64,000 bases of DNA from Hydrogenibacillus schlegelii (GTDB lineage Bacteria > Bacillota > Bacilli > Thermicanales > DSM-22653), in assembly GCF_001653195.1 (NCBI RefSeq), contig NZ_JXBB01000001.1, forward strand, positions 124,001-188,000, given 5' to 3'. Every line of letters starts with the position of its first letter. The first letter of the stretch is position 1. The notes beneath the pieces were generated by a model. The model was given only the letters and a program-made list of their open reading frames with translations. It was not told where the DNA came from and did no database searches. The translations under genes and the position numbers were made by a program. Shown piece after piece: positions 43,035-53,567 of the stretch.

Positions 43035-44168
43035 TCAGGCGCGCAAGTATTTGTAATGCGCCGCGCAGGCCCCTTCCGAAGAGACCATGCAGGGCCCGAT
43101 GGCGTGTTCGGGCGTGCACGCGCGGCCGAAAAGGGGACACGCATCCGGCTCGATGAGCCCTCGAATGACCTCCCCGCAGCGACAGGCCGTCGGTTTCGGC
43201 TTGCCCACCCGGACGGGAAACTTCCGCTTGGCGTCAAACCGGGCATATGCTTCCCGAAAGTCCATTCCGCTTTGCGGGATGATCCCCATCTCCCGCCACG
43301 GCTGGTCGACGGGGACAAAATAGCGTTCCATCAAGCGGCGCGCCGCCGGATTGCCGTCCTCGCGGACGACGCTCGGGTAATTGTTCAGGACCTCGGCGCG
43401 GCCGGCGAGGAGCAACTCGAGAAGCAGGTAGAGCGAACTCAAAAGCTCGTTCACTTCAAAGCCGGCGATGACGCCGGGCTTTCGGTATTCCTCGGCGAGA
43501 AACAAAAAGCCCTGCCGTCCGATCACCGTCGCGACGTGCCCCGGGAGCAAAAACCCGTCGATGCGGACTTCTCCGCTTTCCAGGAGATGGCGCATCACCG
43601 GCTCGACGAGGTTCGTCGACATCCACAGGGAAAAATTGCGAAGTCCGAGCGCCTCGGCTTCGGCGACGGCGGCGGCGAGGATGGGAATCGTCGTCTCGAA
43701 CCCGACGCCCAAAAAAATGACCTCTCGGTCCGGATGTTCGGCGGCGATCCGCACGGCATCCGAAGGCGAGTACACGACGCGGACGTCCGCCCCTTTTTCC
43801 ACTTTCGCCTTCATGAGCGATCCTCTGGACCCGGGAACCCGCAGCATATCGCCGAACGTGGCGATGATGCGGCCCTGTCCTTCGGCCAGGGCGATCATCG
43901 CGTCGATCTCCGCCTGATCGGTGACGCACACCGGACAACCCGGTCCGGAAATCAGCCGGACCGCCCCGCGGAGGGCGTCTTTAACGCCGGTTTCCGCCAG
44001 CGCGTGGGTATGCGATCCGCATACCTCCATGATCGCCGCCGGCCGGCCGTGCCGGGCGATGAAGCGTTCGGCCAGGTCCTTGACCCGATCGAGGAGCCTC
44101 CGCGCGAGGACCGGGTCCTTCGTTTGGGCCAGCGCCGCCGCAAGCGGCGAGCGCACCGCCGTGTCCAT
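43035..44168 (-). CDS. hypD: Hydrogenase maturation protein HypD
   Basis: 377 residues. The conserved cysteines appear in EVCGSHTHALAETG, GPGCPVCVT and the C-terminal iron-sulfur region (CRCGEVIRG, CPLFGRAC, GPCMVSSEGAC). HypD is the scaffold, with HypC, on which Fe(CN)2CO is built. Its start overlaps the last base of hypC. Confidence 0.96.
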   Translation of the reverse strand: MDTAVRSPLAAALAQTKDPVLARRLLDRVKDLAERFIARHGRPAAIMEVCGSHTHALAETGVKDALRGAVRLISGPGCPVCVTDQAEIDAMIALAEGQGRIIATFGDMLRVPGSRGSLMKAKVEKGADVRVVYSPSDAVRIAAEHPDREVIFLGVGFETTIPILAAAVAEAEALGLRNFSLWMSTNLVEPVMRHLLESGEVRIDGFLLPGHVATVIGRQGFLFLAEEYRKPGVIAGFEVNELLSSLYLLLELLLAGRAEVLNNYPSVVREDGNPAARRLMERYFVPVDQPWREMGIIPQSGMDFREAYARFDAKRKFPVRVGKPKPTACRCGEVIRGLIEPDACPLFGRACTPEHAIGPCMVSSEGACAAHYKYLRA

Positions 44169-44416
44169 CAGCGGTCACTCTCCTCGAGGACGCCTTGTTC
44201 GCGGAGTTCGCCGATCAGCGCCCACGCTTCCACGCTCGCCCGGGCATATTCCTCATCGACGATCTGAAGCGCTTTTCCCGCGTGGACGAGAACATAGTCG
44301 CCGACCTGAACGTCGGGCACGAGAATGATGCCGACCTTCATGCGCGACCCCATCACTTCGACGATCGCCGTGTATTCGTCCCGCTCGATCACTTTACCCG
44401 GTACGCCGACGCACAT
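44168..44416 (-). CDS. hypC: Hydrogenase maturation chaperone HypC
   Basis: 82 residues from ATG 44416 with AAGGAGGG before it. It starts MCVGVPGKV; the Cys right after the initiator Met is the iron ligand of HypC, so this start is required. VGDYVLVHAGKALQIVDEEYA completes the OB-fold. It pairs with HypD and delivers the Fe(CN)2CO unit to the large subunit. Confidence 0.96.
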   Translation of the reverse strand: MCVGVPGKVIERDEYTAIVEVMGSRMKVGIILVPDVQVGDYVLVHAGKALQIVDEEYARASVEAWALIGELREQGVLEESDR

Positions 44417-44453
44417 AGCGTTCTCCCTCCTTGTTCTGACCTTGCGCATGCCC

Positions 44454-46748
44454 TCATCGCGCCCTTTTGGTCCGGGCGGCCACCCAGATCTGCCCCGCCG
44501 CAAGGCCGCCGTCGCCCGGCGGCAACAGGCGGTGGGTGTAGACGTTCATCCCGAGGGCGCGAAGCGCCCGGCGCAGATGGACGCGCAAATACGGGTTGTG
44601 GAAACTCCCGCCGGAGAGCACGACGTCCCGAGACCACGCCGGATGCCGCATCCGGGCCCGCCGGATCACCTCCACCAGGCTCGCGACGATCGTGGCGTGG
44701 AACCGGCCGGCGATCGCCTCTATCGGCCGCCCTTCGCCGTACTCGTGAAGCAGCGCGCGAAGCATGGGCGTCATATCGATGACCATCGGATCGCCTTCTT
44801 CGATTGCGAACGCATACGGGGCGTATTCGGCGTCGGCGTCCACCCGCTCGGAGAGCAAAATCGCCGGTTCGCCGTCATACCCGGCGACTTCCGCGAGACC
44901 GAGAAGGGCGCTTGCCGCATCGAACAGCCGCCCGCACGTTCCGGCCTCGGCCACGAGCTCCCGGCGCTCGACCAGGGAAGCGAGGATCGGAAGCGCCGTC
45001 CGCCGCTCCGGAAAGCGCGCTTCCAGCAGCCTCAGTGCCTCCTCCCGGCCGAAAAGGCGGACGAGCATCCCCAGAGCGTTCCGCCACGGCTCCCGCACCG
45101 CCTTGTCGCCGCCCGGGAGCGGGGTATAGCGCAGATGGGCCACGCGCCGGAAACCGTCGTACGACCCGTACAGCACCTCAAAGCCCCAGATGGCGCCGTC
45201 CGTGCCGTAGCCCGTTCCGTCGAGGATGATGCCGAAGGCCGGGCCCTCAAGGCCGTTTTCCCCCATGCAGGCCGCCATATGCGCATGATGGTGCTGGACT
45301 TCGACGATTTCGACGTCCGGAAAAGCCGCTTTCAGCCGCTCGGCGATCCGGCGCGTGGCAAACAGCGGATGGCGGTCCATGGCGATGATGTTAAGGTCCA
45401 CGCCCAGCCAGCGGTGAAAATGTTCAAACTCGCGGATGTACCGTTCCTCGACCTCCACCGTCTCCATGTCGCCGATGTGCGGGCCGACAAAGAGCTGGGT
45501 CCCCCGACCGAAGGCAAACGCATTGTTCTCCTCAGCGCCGAGGCCGACGACGCCGTCCACGTCAAACGGGCTCGGGAGCGGATCCGGGACGTATCCCCGG
45601 GAGCGGCGGAGAAAATCGATGTCCCCGCCCACCAGGCGGACGACCGAATCGTCCAGCGGATGGGCGATCGGCCGATCGTGCACGAGGAAGGCATCGGCGA
45701 TCTCCCGCAATCCTTCCAGCGCCTCTTCATCACGATAAAAAATCGGGAGGCCCGAAAGGTTGGCGCTCGTCATCACCAAAAGCGCCGGCGCGCCCGCATC
45801 GAAGAGGAGATGATGAAGCGGCGTATACGGCAGCATCACCCCGACCGTCCGGAGCCCCGGGGCGACGGACGGCGCAAGGGGCCCGCCGTCCCGGCGCTCG
45901 GCGACGACGATCGGCGCCGCCGGCGACGCAAGAAGCGCCTCTTCTTCGGGGGAAAGCCGGACCGCGCCGCGCGCCGCCTCGACGGACGCGGCCATCACGG
46001 CCAGCGGCTTCCGCGGCCGCCTTTTTCGCCGGCGAAGTTCGAAGACCGCCTCCTCCCGGGTCGCGTCGCACGCCAGATGATAGCCGCCGAGGCCTTTGAC
46101 GGCGACGATCTTCCCCGCCCGAAGGAGCGCGCTCGCCTGGGCGATCGGGTCCCCCGGAATCGGCCGGCCTCCGGCGTCGATCAGGCGGACGGCGGGGCCG
46201 CACGCCGGGCAGGCGATCGTCTCCGCGTGGTACCGGCGGTCTTCTGCATCGCCGTATTCGCGGGCGCAATCGGGGCACAGCGAAAAAGCCCGCATCACCG
46301 TCTGCTCGCGATCGTACGGAAGGGCCTCGATCACCGTGTACCGCGGCCCGCACTGGGTGCAGGTGATGAACGGATAGCGGTAGCGGCGGTCGTGAGGATC
46401 GCGCATCTCCGCCAGACACGCCTCGCACACCGCCGTATCGACGGGAATGACGGACGTCGAGCGGCCCGCCGCGCGGCTCGGAAGAATCCGGAAATCGAGC
46501 GCCCCTTCCGGCCGATCCGGCGCCACCTCCATGGCGTCGATCCGCGCCGCCTTCGGCGCTTCCGCCACAATGGCCCGGATGAAGGCCTCAAGGGCTTCTT
46601 GTGTCCCTTCCGCCCGAATCAGCACCCCGTCCATGGTGTTCTGCACGCCGCCGCGGATGCCGAGTCGCCGGGCAAGCCGCGCGACGTGCGGCCGGAACCC
46701 GACCCCCTGGACGCGCCCGCGGACGGTTATGCGCCGGCCTTCGACCAC
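44454..46748 (-). CDS. hypF: Carbamoyltransferase HypF
   Basis: 764 residues from a GTG at 46748 with GAGGTG upstream; it overlaps the hypB stop, and a longer frame runs to 46781. Domains in order: acylphosphatase (RGRVQGVGFRPHVARLARR), two C4 zinc fingers (CEACLAEM ... CTQCG, CPDC ... CPACG), YrdC-like (KIVAVKGLGGYHLACDA), and the kinase-like carbamoyl transfer domain (VEVQHHHAHMAACMGENG). It makes the CN ligand precursor with HypE. Here it lies between hypB and hypC. Confidence 0.95.
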   Translation of the reverse strand: MVEGRRITVRGRVQGVGFRPHVARLARRLGIRGGVQNTMDGVLIRAEGTQEALEAFIRAIVAEAPKAARIDAMEVAPDRPEGALDFRILPSRAAGRSTSVIPVDTAVCEACLAEMRDPHDRRYRYPFITCTQCGPRYTVIEALPYDREQTVMRAFSLCPDCAREYGDAEDRRYHAETIACPACGPAVRLIDAGGRPIPGDPIAQASALLRAGKIVAVKGLGGYHLACDATREEAVFELRRRKRRPRKPLAVMAASVEAARGAVRLSPEEEALLASPAAPIVVAERRDGGPLAPSVAPGLRTVGVMLPYTPLHHLLFDAGAPALLVMTSANLSGLPIFYRDEEALEGLREIADAFLVHDRPIAHPLDDSVVRLVGGDIDFLRRSRGYVPDPLPSPFDVDGVVGLGAEENNAFAFGRGTQLFVGPHIGDMETVEVEERYIREFEHFHRWLGVDLNIIAMDRHPLFATRRIAERLKAAFPDVEIVEVQHHHAHMAACMGENGLEGPAFGIILDGTGYGTDGAIWGFEVLYGSYDGFRRVAHLRYTPLPGGDKAVREPWRNALGMLVRLFGREEALRLLEARFPERRTALPILASLVERRELVAEAGTCGRLFDAASALLGLAEVAGYDGEPAILLSERVDADAEYAPYAFAIEEGDPMVIDMTPMLRALLHEYGEGRPIEAIAGRFHATIVASLVEVIRRARMRHPAWSRDVVLSGGSFHNPYLRVHLRRALRALGMNVYTHRLLPPGDGGLAAGQIWVAARTKRAR

Positions 46749-47395
46749 CGCGCGTACACCTCGTCGATCCACCGGTACCATTCGTCCAGGTTCGTCTCTG
46801 CTTTGACGGAAATGGGAATCAGACGCGACTTGGGATTGATCGTCCGGAGATCTTCGATCGCCTGTTCCACGTCAAAGTCGAAATACGGCAGGACGTCGAT
46901 CTTGTTCAGCAGGACAAGTTCCGTCCGCAAAAACATGACCGGGTACTTGAGGATCTTGTCGTTCCCTTCCGGGACGCTCAGCACGGTGATGCGGTGGTGC
47001 TCGCCGAGGTCATAGCCCGAGGGGCAGACCAGGTTGCCGACGTTTTCAATAAAGAGGAGATCAAGCGCCTCCAGATCCAGCTGCGGCAGGACCTTGTTCA
47101 CCATCGCCGCCTCGAGGTGGCAGACGCCGTGCGTATTGATCTGCGCGGCCCTGGCCCCCCGCGCGCGGACGCGGTCGGCGTCGATCTGCGTCGCCAGGTC
47201 GCCCTGGATGACGCCGATGCGGTATCGATCGCCGAGCGCCTCGATCGTTTTTTCCAGAAGCGTCGTCTTCCCGGCGCCGGGCGAACTCATCACATTGATC
47301 ACCAGCACGCCGTACTGTTCGAACAGCCGACGGTTGTGCGCGGCGGCGCGGTTGTTGCTCGCGAGCGCATCTTGCGACAGGATGATTTCGGCCAC
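46727..47395 (-). CDS. hypB: Nickel-inserting GTPase HypB
   Basis: 222 residues from a GTG at 47395 just after the hypA stop, chosen over longer frames that would overlap hypA. P-loop SSPGAGKTT at 37-45, then GVIQGDLATQIDADR, THGVCHLEAAMV (metal/GTP switch with Cys-His), LNKIDVLPY (G4). There is no His-rich N-terminal tail, so nickel storage is not built in. Delivers Ni with HypA. Confidence 0.95.
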   Translation of the reverse strand: MAEIILSQDALASNNRAAAHNRRLFEQYGVLVINVMSSPGAGKTTLLEKTIEALGDRYRIGVIQGDLATQIDADRVRARGARAAQINTHGVCHLEAAMVNKVLPQLDLEALDLLFIENVGNLVCPSGYDLGEHHRITVLSVPEGNDKILKYPVMFLRTELVLLNKIDVLPYFDFDVEQAIEDLRTINPKSRLIPISVKAETNLDEWYRWIDEVYARWSKAGA

Positions 47396-47400
47396 CGACG

Positions 47401-47754
47401 CTACACCCCCTCGTAGGACAGGATCCGGATCGCATCGCCGGCGATGAGCTTCCCGCCCGGCACGCCGCAATTCGGGCAAAGCGCGACGCGATGATCGGGG
47501 ACGTACTCGTGCCCGCAAATCACGCACCGGGCGCGCGCTTCCTCGACTTCGATCTCCAGCGTGCTTTCTTCCGTCAAAATGGGGGCCTTCATCGCTTTGT
47601 GGATCTCAAACGCCATCTCCAGGGCGTCCGGCACCGAATGCGAGAACGTCCCGACGCGCAGCTTCAGCTTTTTGACCTTCGACAGCCCGCGCTTCTGCAT
47701 GTCTTCGGCGACGAGATTCAGCATATCCCCCATCAGCGCCACTTCATGGCTCAT
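47401..47754 (-). CDS. hypA: Nickel chaperone HypA
   Basis: 117 residues. The Ni-binding N-terminus is MSHEVALMGD (His3-Glu4, one residue later than the usual His2). The structural zinc site is CVICGHEY ... CPNCG. Start overlaps the stop of the Zn-ribbon gene upstream. Works with HypB for nickel insertion. Confidence 0.92.
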   Translation of the reverse strand: MSHEVALMGDMLNLVAEDMQKRGLSKVKKLKLRVGTFSHSVPDALEMAFEIHKAMKAPILTEESTLEIEVEEARARCVICGHEYVPDHRVALCPNCGVPGGKLIAGDAIRILSYEGV

Positions 47755-48175
47755 GCGCTTTCACTCCCAGGTACAGCCGTCCATTCTCGACCTTCACGAG
47801 GACTTCCCGGGGCTTCAGCGTTCCTTCCTCGCGCAAGACGTCCCACTCTGCGCCGCACGTAAAACACTTAACTTTTTTTGCATCCGCGATGTTTGTCAAA
47901 AGTTCTCCACATCGGCTGCAGCGGTTTTCGAACGCCTTCAGCTCTCCGCGCCGGTTAACGTAAAGATAATACGCCTCGCGTCCGACGAAAACAAGCTCGG
48001 CTGCCCCCGGGGAGCGCGCCGGACGGTCGGATACGGGGACCCACGTGAGGCCGCTCAGTCCGTCGACCGTGTCTTCAATCCGCTCGGCGTACATCTCCAC
48101 CCAGGGAGCAGCCACGGCTTTCACGGTGTCAAGCAGACTTTTGGCCATCTCATGCCAGAATTCGCGTCGATTCAT
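47744..48175 (-). CDS. Zinc-ribbon / rubredoxin-like protein of the hydrogenase operon
   Basis: 143 residues. The C-terminal half has NRCSRCGELLTN and KVKCFTCGAEWD, a two-knuckle CxxC pair like a rubredoxin or zinc ribbon, plus the Rieske-like CGAEWD phrase. The N-terminal half (MAKSLLDTVKAVAAPWVEMYAERIEDTV) is helical and unique. Other hydrogenase operons carry HupH/HyaE/HupI proteins at this place; the Cys pairs recall HupI-type rubredoxin but the match is weak. It is between the endopeptidase and hypA, overlapping both, so a maturation role is likely. Confidence 0.75.
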   Translation of the reverse strand: MNRREFWHEMAKSLLDTVKAVAAPWVEMYAERIEDTVDGLSGLTWVPVSDRPARSPGAAELVFVGREAYYLYVNRRGELKAFENRCSRCGELLTNIADAKKVKCFTCGAEWDVLREEGTLKPREVLVKVENGRLYLGVKAHEP

Positions 48176-48677
48176 ATTCGTTCATCCATTCGTCGACGAT
48201 CCGCTTGGCCAAGGCGACGACGTCGCCGAGGCGCGCGCGGACGACGTCCGAAAGCGTAAGCCCCAGCTCCAGCGACTCAGGCTGGACGCCGATCATCTTG
48301 AGTCGCCGGGGCGTCGTCCCGCGCAGCTTCGTGAGGAACAAGATTTCCGAAAACGTCACCTGATGCACGGAGAGCTTCGGCGTCATCACCGCCGGGATGT
48401 CTTCGGCGTCCAGCACGAGCACCGTCCCCGGGGGCCGCTTCGCGTCCACGGCGTCGACGACGAGGAGCGCCTCCGCCGCTTCAACCGGGACGAGGAGCCG
48501 GATCCCGTCGGTGCCGCCGTCGATGAACTCGATGCCGGGCGTGCCCAGGAGCGCCTCTCGGAGGAGGGGGAGGGCGTGCACCCCCACCCCTTCATCCGAA
48601 AACAGCGTATTGCCCAAGCCCAGAATCGTGATGCGCGGCGGACGACCCGGCGGACGGACAGCGCGGTCATCCGACAT
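48150..48677 (-). CDS. hyaD: Hydrogenase maturation endopeptidase
   Basis: 175 residues. Nickel-sensing residues are in LGLGNTLFSDEGVGVHAL (Glu), VVDAVDAKRPPG (Asp) and SVHQVTFSEIL (His). It cuts the C-terminal tail from the large subunit after nickel insertion. It overlaps hyaC at its start. Confidence 0.94.
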   Translation of the reverse strand: MSDDRAVRPPGRPPRITILGLGNTLFSDEGVGVHALPLLREALLGTPGIEFIDGGTDGIRLLVPVEAAEALLVVDAVDAKRPPGTVLVLDAEDIPAVMTPKLSVHQVTFSEILFLTKLRGTTPRRLKMIGVQPESLELGLTLSDVVRARLGDVVALAKRIVDEWMNEYESTRILA

Positions 48678-49464
48678 CCAGCGTCTTCCTTTCGCCGGCG
48701 GCGTCCTCGTCCGCTTCGATGAGGTGCGCGCGCTTTGCCGTCTTGTAGCCGGTAATCATGGAGGAAATCGTCCCCGAACGCTCCACGAGGTCGTCACGCA
48801 CGGCCATGTACACGTGGACGATCACGAAAAGGATGATCAACCAGGCGAAGACGTGGTGCCAGGAGCGGATCGAAAAGCTGTCGCCGAAGACGAGGAACAT
48901 CCACGAGACCAGCCGCCCAAAGGCCGTATCCAGATGCGGTTCGAAGAGCAGGAAAAAGCCGGTGAGGATGACGATGAGCGACATCACGCCGAACAACCAG
49001 TAAGAAAGCATGGCCAGCGGATTGTGCCCCACGTAATGGGGCTTCCGGTTCGGGAGGAAGAGGTAATATTTTACCGTCTCCCACATGCCCGACCAGAACC
49101 GGCGGCGAAACGGATTTTCGATCGCGTAGCGGTTGCCGAAAAAGTTCCAGTAGAGGCGGAAAACCCACCCGAGCGTAAAGACGAACGCCGTGACGAAATG
49201 GACGATGCGCACCCATCCCATGAGGAACGCGTCGGCATCGCCTGAGCCCGCCGCATGAACGAACGGGTTGCCGATGTAAATACCGGTGACGAAAAGCACG
49301 AAGATCGACAGGGCGTTGACCCAGTGCCAGATTCGAACGGGAAGCTCCCACACGTACACTTTCACGGTCTCCGGTTCCGCGGCGTGATAAATGGGGTCCC
49401 GCCTTCTTTTCCTGCCGGTCTTTCCCGGCAGCGCCTGAACGCCGGCGCCGGTCGGCTCCGCCAT
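48667..49464 (-). CDS. hyaC: Ni,Fe-hydrogenase I b-type cytochrome subunit
   Basis: 265 residues from the ATG at 49464, with AAGGGGGGAG upstream. Four membrane helices hold the haem-ligating His: PVRIWHWVNALSIFVLFVTG, RIVHFVTAFVFTLGW, and SWHHVFAWLIILFVIVHVYMA. It takes electrons from the small subunit outside the membrane and gives them to menaquinone. The N-terminal 40 residues are basic and cytosolic. Confidence 0.93.
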   Translation of the reverse strand: MAEPTGAGVQALPGKTGRKRRRDPIYHAAEPETVKVYVWELPVRIWHWVNALSIFVLFVTGIYIGNPFVHAAGSGDADAFLMGWVRIVHFVTAFVFTLGWVFRLYWNFFGNRYAIENPFRRRFWSGMWETVKYYLFLPNRKPHYVGHNPLAMLSYWLFGVMSLIVILTGFFLLFEPHLDTAFGRLVSWMFLVFGDSFSIRSWHHVFAWLIILFVIVHVYMAVRDDLVERSGTISSMITGYKTAKRAHLIEADEDAAGERKTLDVG

Positions 49465-49493
49465 CGGCAGCTCCCCCCTTCCTTTTTTCCGGC

Positions 49494-51215
<1,722 letters not shown>

Positions 51216-51306
51216 TGAAGTTCCCCTCGCTTTCCCGCCCGATATCCTATTCGCGATTTGCGCTCGCCGCGCGCGGTGGCGCCCGGCGAGGTCCGCTTGC
51301 TTCAAC

Positions 51307-51342
51307 GTACTTTACTGCCCGATTGTACTTTACTGCCCGATT
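51307..51342. repeat. 18-bp perfect tandem duplication at the end of hyaA
   Basis: GTACTTTACTGCCCGATT occurs twice in a row (51307-51324, 51325-51342). The second copy encodes the last hyaA codons and its stop (minus strand), the first repeats the same codons and stop just downstream. It is a recent small duplication within the hyaA-hyaB gap. Confidence 0.9.
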
Positions 51343-52445
51343 TCGATGTCCTTCAGCGCCTTGACGTCGGGCTTCTTCGCGATCCGCCCTTTGGCGATGA
51401 CCGTCGCCGCCGCGTGCACGGCGATTCCGGCCGCCAGCGCGCCCGCCATCACGGCGCCGACGCGCTCCGGATTGATCGTCGTCTGCGCGCCCGGGAGTTG
51501 GACGACGCGGGCGTAAAACGGCGCTTCGTCCCAGAAATTCGGCGCCGCACAGCCGATGCACGGATGTCCGGACTGAATGGGCCAGCTCAACCCCCCGTTC
51601 CAGCGCAGTTCCGCGCAGGCGTTGTACGTCGTCGGGCCGCGGCAGCCCAGCTTGTACAGGCAATAGCCTTGCCGGGCGCCTTCGTCGTTAAACGTCTCGG
51701 CATACAGGCCGGCGTCGAAAAACGGGCGGCGCTGGCATTTGTCGTGCAGCCGGTGGCGGTAGTATGCCTTGGGCCGGGCGAGTTCATCGACTTCCGGGAG
51801 CGTGCCGAAAATCACGATGTGCGCCAGGGTGTTCGTCATCACTTCCCCGATCGGCGGGCAACCGGGGATGCGGATGAACGGCACGCCCGGCGGGACGAAG
51901 TCGGTGACCGCCCTGGCCAACGTCGGATTGGGCTTCGCCGCCGGAATGCCGCCCCACGTCGCGCAGCTTCCCATCGCCACGACCGCCTTCGCCTTGGCGG
52001 CCACTTCGCGAAACGTCTCCTCCGCCGGACGACCGGCGATCGTAAGCGCTCCCGGAAGAAGCGGAAGGCTTCCTTCCGCCGCCAAAATATACTCCCCGGG
52101 GTATTCGTTCATGATTTTTAAAATGTGCTCCTCCGCCGCCGTTCCCGAACCGGCCATCAAGGCCCCGTTGTATTCCAGCGAAATCATGTCGAACAAAACT
52201 TTCTGCATGCTCGGTTGATATGAGCGGATGAACGATTCGGTCGGACCGCTGCAGCTTTGAAAGTCCATCCAGATCACCGGCAGGCGCGGCCGCGTCTCCA
52301 TCGCATGGACGACCGTGGGCACCATCTTGAGTTTCAGGCCGAGCGCCATGGTGATGGCCGTCGCGATTTTCAAAAACTCGCGGCGCGTGACGCCCTGTTC
52401 GCGCAGTTCTTCATAAATGGTCTTGCGCTTTACCGCCGTCGCCAT
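51330..52445 (-). CDS. hyaA: [NiFe]-hydrogenase small subunit with Tat signal
   Basis: 371 residues from the ATG at 52445. The twin-arginine signal is TRREFLKIATAITMALGL. The medial and distal cluster ligands are all there (HDKCQRRPFF, GYCLYKLGCRGPTTYNAC, GHPCIGC). The proximal cluster is odd: the family reads C-T-G-C-S-E-S-F, this protein reads CSGPTESF, so the second Cys is Pro. The other two proximal Cys are kept (GSCATWGG, IPGCPPIGE). The extra Cys pair of oxygen-tolerant enzymes is absent. A C-terminal helix anchors the complex. Confidence 0.94.
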   Translation of the reverse strand: MATAVKRKTIYEELREQGVTRREFLKIATAITMALGLKLKMVPTVVHAMETRPRLPVIWMDFQSCSGPTESFIRSYQPSMQKVLFDMISLEYNGALMAGSGTAAEEHILKIMNEYPGEYILAAEGSLPLLPGALTIAGRPAEETFREVAAKAKAVVAMGSCATWGGIPAAKPNPTLARAVTDFVPPGVPFIRIPGCPPIGEVMTNTLAHIVIFGTLPEVDELARPKAYYRHRLHDKCQRRPFFDAGLYAETFNDEGARQGYCLYKLGCRGPTTYNACAELRWNGGLSWPIQSGHPCIGCAAPNFWDEAPFYARVVQLPGAQTTINPERVGAVMAGALAAGIAVHAAATVIAKGRIAKKPDVKALKDIEIGQ

Positions 52446-52534
52446 CGCATCCCTTTCCTTTCTCCAGGTTCTATCGCGCTTTCTCTCCAAGCGCTTAGAC
52501 CGGCGCCGCCATGAATGCGTTTTCTAAAGGAGGC

Positions 52535-52717
52535 TTAATTTTTGGTCCCTTCATTTTTCAACGGATCCTCGGTCAACTCTTGCGCAGATTTTCTGAATTC
52601 CTTGATCGTCGTGCCGAACGCTCTCCCGATTTCCGGAAGTTTATTCGGACCGAAAATGATCAACGCCAACAACAGGATCAACAAAAGGCCGGGAATCCCG
52701 ATGTTTTGAATACCCAT
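52535..52717 (-). CDS. tatA: Twin-arginine translocase subunit TatA
   Basis: 60 residues from the ATG at 52717 (AAAGGAGGG before it). A short N-terminal membrane helix ([16 protein letters not shown]) is followed by the hinge [13 protein letters not shown] and an amphipathic helix, the TatA hallmark. It heads the hydrogenase operon and would help export the folded HyaA-HyaB pair. No tatC lies in the window. Confidence 0.93.
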   Translation of the reverse strand: MGIQNIGIPGLLLILLLALIIFGPNKLPEIGRAFGTTIKEFRKSAQELTEDPLKNEGTKN

Positions 52718-52756
52718 CGCCCTTCCCTCCTTTCCCCTTATCATCATCCGAAAAGT

Positions 52757-52784
52757 ATTTTACTACAATAGGCCTCGATATCAA
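52757..52784 (-). promoter_or_regulatory. Promoter of the tatA-hydrogenase operon
   Basis: Minus strand -35 TTGATA (52779-52784), 16-base spacer, -10 TAAAAT (52757-52762), 40 bp before tatA. Upstream (52815-52850) are several imperfect dyads around ATCATGAT that may hold a regulator. Confidence 0.6.
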
Positions 52785-53015
52785 GAGGGCAATCCGCTCG
52801 ACCCGGCGAACATTCTGTGTCAACATCATGATCACGATTCACGATCCAACGAAAATCCATTTGTGACCTGAATCCATTGATAACATGAAGCACGCCGGCG
52901 GACGGAGGGCACGGAAGCGGGCCCACGCGTCCGCCTTCGACACGCTTGAGCGCGGTCCTTGTGAAGTGATATCATTGGGCCAATCCCAAAAACACTGCCC
53001 TTACGGGAGCACAAA
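52785..53015. other. Divergent intergenic region between the hydrogenase operon and nikR
   Basis: The left half is AT-rich with short dyads (ATCATGAT near 52826). For nikR on the plus strand, a weak promoter TTGAGC (52946-52951), 18-base spacer, TATCAT (52970-52975) can be drawn. No gene is visible. Confidence 0.45.
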
Positions 53016-53495
53016 ATGGACAAGGTCGATCATCCCACCCCCGAGAAAGACGAACTCGTGCGCTTCGGAGTTTCTTTCCCCTCCATCCTCATTGAGCAAT
53101 TCGATCGCTACATTCGGGAACAAGGGTATACCAACCGTTCAGAAGCGTTCCGGGATCTCGCCAGACGGGCTATCCTTGAACCTTCGCGCTTTTCCGCCGA
53201 TCAACGGGTGGCCGGGACGATTGTGATGGTTTATGACCATCATTTGAGCGAGATCCCGAAGAAACTCACCGAGCTTCAACATGGCTTTTACGAAAACATC
53301 ATCGCGACCATGCACATCCACCTAAACCACGCCCTCTGCATGGAAGTCATCGCCGTGCGGGGAAAGATCTCCCATCTCCGCGATCTGCACCAGCGCATTC
53401 AAGTGTTGAAAGGCGTTTTTTACGCAGAATTGTCGGTGACCTACTTTGAAGAGCGGGGCACCGGCGATGGAAGGCCGCCCGATCCGTCATCCTGA
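53016..53495 (+). CDS. nikR: Nickel-responsive regulator NikR
   Basis: 159 residues. N-terminal ribbon-helix-helix (VRFGVSFPSILIEQFDRYIREQGYTNRSEAFRDLAR, residues 15-50) and C-terminal ACT-like domain with the nickel ligands His89, His100, His102 and Cys108 (MHIHLNHALC). It faces the hydrogenase operon, so control of that operon or of the nikMNQO operon at 36.6 kb is likely. The last 12 residues are extra. Confidence 0.95.
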   Translation: MDKVDHPTPEKDELVRFGVSFPSILIEQFDRYIREQGYTNRSEAFRDLARRAILEPSRFSADQRVAGTIVMVYDHHLSEIPKKLTELQHGFYENIIATMHIHLNHALCMEVIAVRGKISHLRDLHQRIQVLKGVFYAELSVTYFEERGTGDGRPPDPSS

Positions 53496-53567
53496 CGGCT
53501 CCTCCTGCGTCAAACCGTCCGTGCCCCGCTGCTCGGAACGCGCACCGAGCCATCTCAAGCCCATGCC

